Source: Thermotoga caldifontis AZM44c09 (GTDB lineage: Bacteria; Thermotogota; Thermotogae; Thermotogales; DSM-5069). From it: a stretch of DNA of 64,000 bases. A program made the translations under genes and the position numbers. Of this stretch, positions 7,870 through 16,600 are shown piece by piece. The DNA lies in the NCBI RefSeq assembly GCF_000828655.1, contig NZ_AP014509.1, positions 1,054,001 through 1,118,000 of the forward strand. Direction: 5' to 3'. Positions within the stretch are counted from its first letter, which is position 1. Every line of letters begins with the position of its first letter. The notes below the pieces were generated by a model. It searched no databases. It was not told the DNA's origin and was given only the letters and a program-made list of their open reading frames with translations.

Positions 7870-7884
7870 AGGAGGTGAAAAGTT

Positions 7885-8772
7885 ATGAGGAAGACGTTTA
7901 CCATTATTGTCTTCTTGATATCGAAACTTTCGTTCGGACTTTCTGGAATAGAACATACATATATGTCGAGAATGATCACAGATGTTTTGAAAGTTCCTGC
8001 CAAATATGAACAGTTGTTCGATTTTCATAGAGCCATAGATACTGTTCCAGGTTGCAGCGCACCCGGAGGATGGTTTCACAGAGAACAATGGGGACACGAT
8101 GTGAGTAGTCTCGAGAGGCTACTGTTTGACAACAGATTCGATCTTTCTCCTTCCCAAAAGAAGATAGCGTGGGCTGTTCATATCCTTGAAGATTCAAATA
8201 CCAAAATGGGAGTGTCACCTGAGTCGGTAATAAAAGCGAGAAGGATCCTAGCGGGGGAATATTTCAAGCTCTCTACTCTTAGAACTATAGAGTACACTGG
8301 AATGTTAAGTTTCTTTGATTTTATATATCAAGTAGCTGTGTTGGGTTCCAATGTAAAGACTGCTACAATAAGCACTTTGAAAAAATACGGCTTAACAGTT
8401 GGTGTTTCAATTAGTGTGAATTTCATCGCATCAAAAATCTATCCGTACGTATACTCTCAGTCTTCCAAATTTATGTCGTTTCTACCCTCAGGATTATTAG
8501 GGCCCCTTGTCTACTTGACAGTGGATATTGCTTTGAGGAGCATAGCGAGCGGATCTTTTCTGAAAGCGCTCCTTTCCCCGCAAACTCTTGCGAGCGCTTT
8601 CTTTACAGCATTGCTTTTTGTTCCCTATGGTCAAATCATAGCCCCAGTAGTTACAGCAGTCATTTGGATGTTCGATCTGTTCAAAACCGATAGTATCCAG
8701 GTTTTCAATGATACTTTTGACAAAAAGTACAACGAGTATCTTTTGAAACAAGCTGAAATGAGTGTGAGATAG
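7885..8772 (+). CDS. Exported protein with phospholipase C-like His/Asp pattern and hydrophobic C-terminus
   Basis: A 295-aa protein behind a strong AGGAGGTG site. Residues 1-20 are a signal peptide (MRKTFTIIVFLISKLSFGLS). The next 90 residues hold H24 (IEHTYMS), D52 (HRAIDTVPG), H65 and H70 (WFHREQWGHD), and H99-x3-D103 (AVHILEDSN), an order and spacing resembling zinc-dependent phospholipase C/S1-P1 nuclease folds (H, D, H, HxxxD). The last His/Glu ligands of that family are not visible. Residues 140-265 carry several hydrophobic, glycine/serine-rich segments that could enter a membrane. A+T-rich like its upstream partner. Function is unassigned; the metal-enzyme idea is inference from motif order. 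Confidence 0.75.
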   Translation: MRKTFTIIVFLISKLSFGLSGIEHTYMSRMITDVLKVPAKYEQLFDFHRAIDTVPGCSAPGGWFHREQWGHDVSSLERLLFDNRFDLSPSQKKIAWAVHILEDSNTKMGVSPESVIKARRILAGEYFKLSTLRTIEYTGMLSFFDFIYQVAVLGSNVKTATISTLKKYGLTVGVSISVNFIASKIYPYVYSQSSKFMSFLPSGLLGPLVYLTVDIALRSIASGSFLKALLSPQTLASAFFTALLFVPYGQIIAPVVTAVIWMFDLFKTDSIQVFNDTFDKKYNEYLLKQAEMSVR

Positions 8773-9030
8773 ATGAGAATTCCTCAGAAACCTGTCCAGG
8801 AACGATTTCAACCTATTTACGAGTATCGATGGAGCTTTTGCAAGTAGATTGGTTAGTTCACCACGTGCTATCCCATTCTTCGATTACGCTACACGCTTAC
8901 CGGCTTCTTCGCTCCGTAATGGTTCCAAGAAAATACGATCTACTTCATCTTGAAACCTAACAGATCTATTGGTTCTATCTTTTTGCGCCATCGAAACTTG
9001 TTGGTTGTGAAGTTCCACGGTCTCCCTCTC

Positions 9031-9068
9031 AAGAACGAATCGTTCTTCCGTGAAACTCTCAAAGTTTC
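9031..9068 (+). repeat. Two adjacent perfect inverted repeats
   Basis: AAGAACGA-A-TCGTTCTT (9031-9047) and GAAACT-CTCAA-AGTTTC (9052-9068) lie four bases apart. They could be operator sites or hairpins of a small RNA; neither has a T-run typical of a terminator. Confidence 0.6.
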
Positions 9069-9163
9069 ATTCCACCCTGCACAGAGTTTATTTGTACCCG
9101 TAAATCGCTGTCACTATTCCTCCAAAGTGTTCGTTCAGAGTTTCAATGATGCTTTAAATTCTC

Positions 9164-9189
9164 GCTCCCACCTCCTGAAAAGTGGGAGC
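9164..9189 (-). repeat. Hairpin resembling an IS200/IS605 right-end structure
   Basis: GCTCCCAC and GTGGGAGC form an 8-bp stem with a 10-base loop. On the minus strand the context ATGAAGAGAGGAG, hairpin, GAGAATTTAA resembles the subterminal hairpin after many IS605 tnpB genes. No tnpB coding sequence is readable upstream, so at most this is a remnant. Confidence 0.3.
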
Positions 9190-9409
9190 CTCACTCCTCT
9201 CTTCATGTACGGCTTACGAGTATAAATCCAGAAAGCACATCCCATTTATGAGATTGGGAATAGAGTCAAGCGTTGTACTTGCCCCCACTGTTTTCGTCTG
9301 ACAACTTTTTTCAATCGCAGTTTACCTTACTTATTCCATCACCGAACAGCCAGGTATGTACAGCGACAATGTGATCTTCGTGCGTTGCCTGTTAATCGGT
9401 GCGTGCTCA

Positions 9410-9892
9410 TTAAAGCACCTGAATCCTTTTAAGCCACGCTTCGATATCCTTTTTGAGATCTTTCTTCCCACCCCCGTAGACGACGAAAGGCTGAAGTATC
9501 TCTGAGTTGGGACAGAGCCTTTTCAGATCTTCCAGCATGTTCTGTATGCCCCCACCACCGTGTGAAAAGAAAGGTGCGATCTTTTTATTGGACAGATCGT
9601 GCTGGGACAGGAAGGTGATGATGGGCACCGCGAGAGTGCCCCACCAGTTGGGTGAGCCCAGGAACAAGAGCTGGTACTTTCCGACATCGATCCTCGTTTT
9701 TATGGGCCGTCTGTAACCGGATCTGATCTCTTTTTTCGCTTCTTCAACCGTTTGTCTGTACGAACTTGGGTAAGCCTGTTCGGGTTCGAGCTCAACGATG
9801 TCACAACCGAGCAGTTCTTTGATGATCTGTGCGATCTTTCGCGTGTTACCGGACCAGCTGTAATAAACGATCAGTTTGTCCAGAAGGTCCAC
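9410..9892 (-). CDS. Flavodoxin domain protein
   Basis: A 160-aa FMN-binding protein. The phosphate loop is YSWSGNTRKIA (residues 11-21), preceded by the KLIVYY strand; the second FMN-contact region is LGSPNWWGTLAVP (near 78), and SHGGGGIQN (near 109) supplies the third. This is the flavodoxin_4-like form typical of anaerobes, probably an electron carrier or NAD(P)H:quinone-type reductase partner. It follows the aldo-keto reductase gene by 23 bases, suggesting a redox operon. The start is uncertain: GTG lies inside AGGAGGTG, while CTG at 9883, eight bases after AGGAGG, gives a more typical N-terminus. Confidence 0.9.
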   Translation of the reverse strand: MDLLDKLIVYYSWSGNTRKIAQIIKELLGCDIVELEPEQAYPSSYRQTVEEAKKEIRSGYRRPIKTRIDVGKYQLLFLGSPNWWGTLAVPIITFLSQHDLSNKKIAPFFSHGGGGIQNMLEDLKRLCPNSEILQPFVVYGGGKKDLKKDIEAWLKRIQVL

Positions 9893-9915
9893 CTCCTCTC
9901 ATCGCTTCGAGTGTT

Positions 9916-11058
9916 TCATGCTCCCAGCTCGCTGTGAACTTTCTCCATCAGTGATGGAATTTCAAGACCCTGTGGACACTTGCTGAGGCACTCACCACAC
10001 TTTGTGCAGAAAGATGCCGCTATTTTCTGGCTCTGGAACCATCTGTAGATACCCTTTCCACCCTCGAAGTCTTCAAACATGATCGTTTCGTTGTAGACTC
10101 TGAAATTGCCAGGAATGTCCACCCCGTTCGGACACGGCATGCAGTAACCGCATTCTGTGCAGTTTATCACCGCGTAGGATTCCAGAGTTCTTTTCACCTC
10201 TTGGATCAGTTGAAGTTCATTTTCTGACAGATTTCCAACCGTCAGACGCTGTGCGATCTCGACGTTTTGGCGAACCTGTTCGAACGTGCTCATCCCGCTG
10301 AGGATGACTGTGACCTCTGGGAGATTTGCGAGCCATCTGAGGGCCCATTCGACGTCTGACCATCGCTGTGGATGTCTGTTCAAGATTTTTCTCGCTTTGT
10401 CCGGCAGTTTTGCCAGCTTGCCACCTTTGAGCGGTTCCATGATCACCACCGGTAGACCCTTCGATGCTGCGTATTTGAGTCCTCTGAGCCCCGCCTGGTA
10501 ATCAACGTCCATGTAGTTCAGCTGAATCTGGCAGAAATCCCAGCCGTCATAACCGTCCACGATCTCTTTGAACACGGGATACTTATCGTGGAAGGAGAAA
10601 CCAGCGAACCTGATTTTTCCCTGCGCTTTGGCTCGTTCGAAAAATTCGTAAAACTTCAACGATTTTATCTTCTCCCACCTTTGCCTGTTCAACGCGTGCA
10701 TGAGGTACATGTCTATGTGGTCGGTTTGCAGTTTGTTCAACTGTTCATCGAGGTATCTGTCGAAATCTTCGGGCTTTTCCACCTGCCAGACTGGAGATTT
10801 TGTCGCGAGGAAAACTTTCTGTCTGTATCCATCCTTCAAAGCCTTCCCAACGACTATCTCACTCTTACCGCGGTGGTAAGGGTACGCGGTGTCGACGTAG
10901 TTGACACCGTTGTCGATCACGTAGCGGATCATTCTTATGGCTTCCTGCTCGTCGATCTGTGACTCGTCGTTGTTGAGCACAGGAAGTCTCATCGCACCGA
11001 AACCCAGAATCGAGCACTTGACTCCCGTTTTTCCAAAATCTCTGTACTGCACAAACAT
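9916..11058 (-). CDS. Aldo/keto reductase with C-terminal ferredoxin-type iron-sulfur domain
   Basis: A 380-aa cytoplasmic oxidoreductase. The N-terminal TIM-barrel of the AKR family begins YRDFGKTG and carries the catalytic tetrad in VDTAYPYH (Asp, Tyr), LATKS (Lys) and YLMHALN (His). The C-terminal 70 residues contain two Cys clusters, CTECGYCMPCPNGVDIP and CTKCGECLSKCPQGLEIP, each able to bind a [4Fe-4S] cluster. This architecture is common in Thermotogales and clostridia and links carbonyl reduction to ferredoxin or flavodoxin, here matching the flavodoxin gene just downstream. ATG 11058 is very close to GGGAGG; GTG 11052 is an alternative start. Confidence 0.92.
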   Translation of the reverse strand: MFVQYRDFGKTGVKCSILGFGAMRLPVLNNDESQIDEQEAIRMIRYVIDNGVNYVDTAYPYHRGKSEIVVGKALKDGYRQKVFLATKSPVWQVEKPEDFDRYLDEQLNKLQTDHIDMYLMHALNRQRWEKIKSLKFYEFFERAKAQGKIRFAGFSFHDKYPVFKEIVDGYDGWDFCQIQLNYMDVDYQAGLRGLKYAASKGLPVVIMEPLKGGKLAKLPDKARKILNRHPQRWSDVEWALRWLANLPEVTVILSGMSTFEQVRQNVEIAQRLTVGNLSENELQLIQEVKRTLESYAVINCTECGYCMPCPNGVDIPGNFRVYNETIMFEDFEGGKGIYRWFQSQKIAASFCTKCGECLSKCPQGLEIPSLMEKVHSELGA

Positions 11059-11075
11059 CCCTCCCTGCAAGGGTT

Positions 11076-12047
11076 TCATCTCGCACGTTTGATGACATAG
11101 AATTTCCAGTAGTTCTTGAGAAAGATCAGAAAGGGTAACGCTATGAGAATACCACCAAAGCTGAATAAATCTGCAAAGAGCAGGATCGTCAACAGGATTA
11201 TAAACCAGTGGATTCTCAACGCACCGCTCTGAATTCTTGGAGCGAGGAACCACATTTCAAGCTGGTTGGCTGCCACGAGGATGACGGTACCGATCAGGAG
11301 CCCCAGCGGTCCGAAAGTCGTAAAGGAGAGCATCAGCAAAGGTATTGCAGATATTACTACGCCCAGGTAAGGGACAAAATCGGTTATGAAAGCGAGAACC
11401 CCGAGGAAGAACGCACTCGGGATTTTAAAGAAGAAAGCTCCAAAACCGATGAAGAGACCCACAAACATGGCGACAAGCACCTGACCGCCCACGAACCTTT
11501 CGAACTCCCTGTAAGTGATGCGCAAAAAGTTCTTACCATCCTGTGGGTCGTCGGGAAAAAGGTAAGAAACTCCTTCTTTGACCAGTTTCTTCAATGACGA
11601 CACTATGAAGGATGTCACGATCACGAGCACCGCTGCTGTGATGAAGGAAGGAACGTAGCTGACGACGCGGTTCAAAAAACCTGCCGCACTCTGTGCAAAA
11701 GATGCGCTTAGACTGCTCAGCAAGGCTGAGACCCACGAAGGCATTTTGAGAGAGCCAATCTGCGTGACTGCCCTCTCTATCTGAGAGATCACTTTTCGAG
11801 CCTCTCTCAGCACCACGGGAAAGAAGTTGACTGCTGAATAGGCGATCAGCATGAAAATCACCACATTTGAAATCGTCCGTGAAAGCCAGCGAGGTCTCTT
11901 CACCACGATCGCGATGAATTTCGTGAGGTGGTCAACGATGATGGATAGATAGAGACCAACGATGAGTGCTGTCACGATGAACGGAGAAAGTTTCGCGACG
12001 ACGAGAAAAATCACCAGATACATCAACGCAAAATGTTTGTTCTTCAT
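11076..12047 (-). CDS. AI-2E family transporter (PerM/YdiK-like)
   Basis: A 323-aa membrane protein with about eight hydrophobic segments in the AI-2 exporter family layout: two helices, a short break and a third (VVIFMLIAYSAVNFF), a soluble middle region, then VGGQVLVAMFVGLFIGFG, ITDFVPYLGVVISAIPL and a closing pair. The VPYLG-x-x-x-x-x-IP block is the family signature. Substrate is unknown; some members act as Na+/H+ antiporters rather than signal exporters. Start MKNKHFA follows GAGGTG. Probably co-transcribed with the downstream reductase 17 bases away. Confidence 0.88.
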   Translation of the reverse strand: MKNKHFALMYLVIFLVVAKLSPFIVTALIVGLYLSIIVDHLTKFIAIVVKRPRWLSRTISNVVIFMLIAYSAVNFFPVVLREARKVISQIERAVTQIGSLKMPSWVSALLSSLSASFAQSAAGFLNRVVSYVPSFITAAVLVIVTSFIVSSLKKLVKEGVSYLFPDDPQDGKNFLRITYREFERFVGGQVLVAMFVGLFIGFGAFFFKIPSAFFLGVLAFITDFVPYLGVVISAIPLLMLSFTTFGPLGLLIGTVILVAANQLEMWFLAPRIQSGALRIHWFIILLTILLFADLFSFGGILIALPFLIFLKNYWKFYVIKRAR

Positions 12048-12082
12048 GCACCTCAACCTCGGAAAATTACGCCATATTCGAA

Positions 12083-12108
12083 GAAAAACCCCCTCCACGG
12101 GGAGGGGC
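12083..12108 (-). terminator. Terminator after the NADH-oxidase-like gene
   Basis: On the minus strand CCCCTCC-CCGT-GGAGGGG is followed by GTTTTTC, 15 bases after the stop codon. Confidence 0.85.
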
Positions 12109-12123
12109 TTCAAAATCACATGC

Positions 12124-13455
12124 TCACAGAACGGATTCTGCGGCTATGGTGAGTGGATAGGTCGTCGGCGCGGATGTGAGCAGTGGGTGTGTTCCTATCT
12201 GCATCGTGAACAGATCGTTCGCCGTCACGCCTTTCTGGATTCCCAGGCTCAGTATGTTGACGATCTCTCCAATGCTTTTGCCACCGCACACCTGTGCGCC
12301 GAGCAGGATCTTGCTGTCCTGGGAGAATATGAGTTTCACGATGAGTTTGCTCGTGTCCGCGAACTTGGCAGGATGCCTGTCGAAGGATTCGGCTTTTCCA
12401 ACCACGATCTCGAATCCTTCCTCCCGCGCGGTCCTCTCGGTTATACCGACGGAACCGAACGCTCTGCTACCGATAACGGTGGAGTACGCGTTCAGCGAAC
12501 CTTTGTTCGTTCTGATCACCTTGAGGCCGTAAAGGTTGGATGCGGCGATCCTGGCGTCGAACACGGCCGCAGAGGCGAGCATGAGCCTGGAAGGTTTGCC
12601 GGTCAAAAAATCTCTGTGCTGGACACAATCGCCAGCCGCGAAGACGTCCACTTTCGATGTTCTCATGTATTCATCGGTCTCTATGAAGCCGTACTCTGTG
12701 ATCTTCAAACTAAGCTTCCGCGCCAGGTCGCTGTTGGGTTTGTAACCGGTCGCGATTATGACGGCGTCCGCAGCGATCCTTTCACCGTTGTCGAGCGTCA
12801 CGCCCTGCACGACTTTGGAACCGAAGATTTCAACGACCTTCGTGCTCGTGTACACCTTCACGTTTTCTGCCTCGATCTCCTTGCGTGCCAGCTCTCCGAA
12901 GTCGGGATCGAAAGAAACTGGCAGCAGGCAATCCATCATTTCAACGATCGCCACGTTCTTTCCAGAGCGTTTCAGCTCGTCTGCCACCTCAACTCCGATG
13001 AATCCTCCACCAATGATGACCACGTTTTTGCTGTTCTTCGTCTTTTCCAGTACCGTTCTCAGATAGTTGGCATCTTTCGAGACCGTGAACACGTTCTCGA
13101 GTTCCACACCGGGTATCTTTGGAACTGCGGGAACCGATCCAGTTGCGAGGATCAGTTTATCGTATTCGATTTCTGTTCCGTTTCCTGTGAAAATCTTTTT
13201 CTGGCTCACGTCACCGTCCACCACTTCGTCGATCAGCAGGTCTATTCCGGCCTTCTGGAACCTTTCCTCCACACCCATGTAGTTACTTTCCACACCGTTC
13301 AGCGTGTGGAAAACGTACGGAATTCCACACGGAACAAGCTCTTTCTGTATTTTCTTCACGACGAGTATCTTCTTGTCCTTGTAAAATTTCTTCGCGGTGA
13401 AGGCCGCAACCAGACCCGCAGGCCCTCCTCCAACGACCACGACGTCGTACCTCAT
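12124..13455 (-). CDS. FAD-dependent NADH oxidase / CoA-disulfide reductase-like flavoprotein
   Basis: A 443-aa pyridine nucleotide-disulfide oxidoreductase. FAD-binding VVVGGGPAGLVAA is at residues 6-18, a single redox Cys43 lies in VPCGIPY (as in Nox/CoADR, not the CxxxxC of lipoamide dehydrogenase), the NAD(P)H Rossmann motif VVIIGGGFIGVEVA is near 155, and the second FAD motif VDVFAAGDCV near 270. These enzymes reduce O2, polysulfide or CoA disulfide; in anaerobes they often detoxify oxygen. Start ATG has GGAGGTG seven bases upstream. A monocistronic unit with its own promoter and terminator. Confidence 0.92.
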   Translation of the reverse strand: MRYDVVVVGGGPAGLVAAFTAKKFYKDKKILVVKKIQKELVPCGIPYVFHTLNGVESNYMGVEERFQKAGIDLLIDEVVDGDVSQKKIFTGNGTEIEYDKLILATGSVPAVPKIPGVELENVFTVSKDANYLRTVLEKTKNSKNVVIIGGGFIGVEVADELKRSGKNVAIVEMMDCLLPVSFDPDFGELARKEIEAENVKVYTSTKVVEIFGSKVVQGVTLDNGERIAADAVIIATGYKPNSDLARKLSLKITEYGFIETDEYMRTSKVDVFAAGDCVQHRDFLTGKPSRLMLASAAVFDARIAASNLYGLKVIRTNKGSLNAYSTVIGSRAFGSVGITERTAREEGFEIVVGKAESFDRHPAKFADTSKLIVKLIFSQDSKILLGAQVCGGKSIGEIVNILSLGIQKGVTANDLFTMQIGTHPLLTSAPTTYPLTIAAESVL

Positions 13456-13493
13456 GGGATCACCTCCGGCGAAGTTTTCAAAGTTACAATACA

Positions 13494-13523
13494 ATTCTAC
13501 ATCGAAACTGGTCGAAATTCCAA
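13494..13523 (-). promoter_or_regulatory. Putative promoter of the NADH-oxidase-like gene
   Basis: Minus-strand TTGGAA, 18-base spacer, TAGAAT; transcription would start about 30 bases before the ATG. Confidence 0.5.
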
Positions 13524-13549
13524 CTCGTATGGTCTGAATTTTTCTTTCA

Positions 13550-13583
13550 AAACAAAAGGGCGGGACCGCTGAGCCTCGCCCGG
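13550..13583 (-). terminator. Terminator of the Ig-lipoprotein operon
   Basis: On the minus strand GGGCG and CGCCC frame a partly paired loop and are followed by TTTTGTTTTG, 18 bases past the stop of the 1606-aa gene. Confidence 0.75.
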
Positions 13584-13600
13584 TACATCAAAGATGTGAA

Positions 13601-16600
13601 TCACTCAGTCGAAACGATCACTGTGAAGGAGAAGGACTTTTCATTTCCGGCGAAATCTCTCAGCAGGATCTGAACCTGCGAATTGTTCAGAACGTCGATC
13701 TCTGCTGAAACGCTGTAGGTCGCACCGCTCTGAGTCCTGTTCCAGCTCGTGCCTGAATGAATCTTGTTTCCGTCAACGTACACCGCCGACTTGTCCCAGT
13801 CGATGTTTTCTTCCACCACGGTGAATTTGAGAACCTTGCTACCGGCGCTCTGTAGAGTCACGCTCGTTCCGTCTTCAGTGACAGAGATGTTGTCTATCTC
13901 AACGTTCGATATCTGTGGTTGTGTCCTGTCCAGAACGATCAGGATCGTCTTTTCACTGCTGTGACCGGCACGATCGATTGCGGTCAACTTTATCGTGTTC
14001 GAACCGTCGTTCAAGCCGACGTTGATGGTTCCGCTGATTGGACCGTCGGTGATCCTCGGCGCTCCGTTCACGTACACTGCCACCCCTGCGAAATTGGCAT
14101 CGACCACGTTCCACGTCACTGTGGCCGACGTTTCTCTGGTGTAGTAAGTACCATTCACAAGCTGTAGATTAACACATTTGAACTCCACAATCCTCGGGGC
14201 GAGTGTATCAACATAAATTTGCTTGGTCAACTCTCCCCTGTTGCCAGCTTTGTCGTAAGCTTCGAATTTGAACGTGCAAGTGTCCTCATCACGGGATGGC
14301 GGCCTGTAAGACCAGCTCACGTTCGTTGCAGGTTGGTTTATGCTGAACTCTCTCTGGAACATATCGTTGACGTAGATCGCCAACGTTGCGACGCTCGTCA
14401 AGTTGTCGGATACGTTCAGATCAAACCTGACGCCAGTCTCGGAAGCTATTTCTGTAGGCTCCATACGGACACTGATCACGGGGGCAGACGTGTCGTGGTA
14501 CAGTGTGCCGGAATAGTTCGCCGAGTTTCCGACCGTATCTCTCACGTACAGGGAGAAGCTCGCGAAGCTGTTGGCTGCCAGACCGTGGTCGAAGATGAAC
14601 GTTCCGGGCTGTGGTCGGATCAGCCTGCCACCGAGTTCGAGGATCGCTTCGGCCACTCCGAATTCTTCTCTTATGGTCAGTTCCACCGTCGGCTGGTTCG
14701 TGTACACCTTTCCGCTGTCGCTCAGCAGGATGGGTGCCGTGTTGTCGAAGACGACGTCGGCAAAACATCGAACGTCGGTCAGCTGCGACGCGTTGTTCGC
14801 CCAATCGTACACCTTCAGGGCTATTCTGTGTGCTCCATCTGTGTGATTCGCGGTGTTCAGAGCGAAGATGTACTTCTGGCTGCCGTCCTGAACGGGTGAC
14901 GACAGCGTGAGCTTTCTCACGCCATCGATGTACAGCTCGATCTTCTGAACATCGTGTGGCACGTCCGTGTTCTCAACGATTGCCTCGACCGGCAGGATAG
15001 ATCTGTAAATTCGCTTTCCATCGAACGTTGGCGCATCTGGCAGTTCTATCCTCACGACCGGTTGGGTCTTGTTGTCTATCACCACGGACAGCTCACCCGT
15101 ACCGGTCGCACCGCTCGTGGTCGTGGCCTTCGCCACGAGCCTCGCGATGCCATCGGTGTACGTCAGCAAGGGTACGTTCTCGAACGTCCAGCTGTTCGTC
15201 GCCAGATCGGACTTTTCCCCGATCTTCACAGAATTTCCTGACGCATCGATCAACCACAGCTCGACGCGGTGGATCGGTTCGGTGTTGTCAAGGAAGCTCA
15301 CCCTGACATCCGTCACGCTCCTGACGATCTTTCTTCCTTCCGGGCCTATCCCGTAGTACTTACCTTCAGGTATGTCTACGCTCACGATGGGTGGTGTCAG
15401 GTCCTCAACCTCGATGTTCTGCTGCGCGATCAACGTGGAATTGTTGAACACGTCGAGTGCCTCGAGATTCACGTAGTACTCTCCTACGCGCGTAGGTGTG
15501 AACATCGGCACATCTTGGTTGCTTATGAAGATTTCTTTCACCAGATTTCCGGAAGTGTATTCGAACAGTTTCTTGACGATCTCGCTGTAATTTTTCTCGT
15601 TGGCCTCCTTGTCAACGACGATGACTCTGACTTCTTTCAATCCGGTATCGTCGCTCACTTTGAACTGCGTGTTGTTGTTCAGACTGCCACGGATCTGTAC
15701 CAGCACGGGCGCGTTCATGTCGTACACTTGGGAGGATGGATAGATCTGGAAGGTTCTCAGGCCCTCGCTGCCGGGCTTATTTTCTTCATACGCGTAGATC
15801 GTGAAGTTCAGCCTCGTTTCGTTGTTGTCCAGATCTCTCACAACGATTCTGAACTGATTTTCAAATGGATTCAGACCTGTGATGGTGGTGTTCAGCTGTG
15901 ACGAGCTGGACGTCGCGATGTCTTTATAAACGTCGTAATCTTTTCTCTGCAGCCTTATGCTGGCGACCTTTCTGTTGTCCTCGGCATACACAGTCACGTT
16001 AGCTGTCACGGTACCTGTGCTGGACGTGACGAGATCATAAACACCACCGTCGATGATGTCTTTCCCATCGAGTTTTGCGGTGGTTATCCTGGGTGGCTCG
16101 CTATCGATGACCGCAATGAAGCTCGTACCCCTGCCCTCTTCACCTTTGTCCGTTCTGGCTACGAAATCGATCGTGTAGTTTCCGGGCTCACTGAAGGTAG
16201 TTTTCGGGATCGTTGTTTCGTAGATGTTGTACGTCGAGGTGGTAGCCGATGGTGTGGGAATTCTGTATTCTTCACTTCTGTTGGCATAGCTGATCACGAA
16301 CTTCGCATCTTTAGTCAGATAAACGCTCGTCCGCACCCTCACTTTAAGCTCGTAACCGCACTGGTGCAGCTGGCCCGGCAGCGGTTGTTCGAAAACAACG
16401 CCGAGATCCAGTATGTTCACAGTGGCGCTCGCGGACCCGGACAGGTTCACGTTGTTTTTGTAGTAGAAGTCGACCCTGTACTCTCCCGGTTGCTTCACCC
16501 TCCAGTTCGCGCTGAAGCTGTACACGGGTCCGCTTCCAGATGGTGCCACCGCTATCGTCTCGTCCACGGGTCCTTTCACATCGAAGTAAGCCTGCACTGG

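Larger units (their letters stand above)
8773..9409 (+). other. Gene-poor region after the accessory cassette
   Basis: No gene with a ribosome binding site was found on either strand. A 91-codon plus frame (8950-9225) and a 60-codon minus frame ending near 8900 are open but unlike any family known to me. The stretch carries three inverted repeats listed separately. It looks like degraded DNA bordering the island. Confidence 0.5.

Noticed and set aside
9121-9200. CRISPR repeat, because GTTTCAAT occurs.
   Set aside because: Only eight bases match the start of Thermotoga-type repeats and there is no repetition or spacer pattern.
11962-13572. 536-codon plus-strand frame opposite the NADH-oxidase-like gene.
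   Set aside because: Antisense shadow with unusual composition (Asp/His/Arg/Val rich) and no ribosome binding site; the minus-strand gene has clear FAD and NAD motifs.
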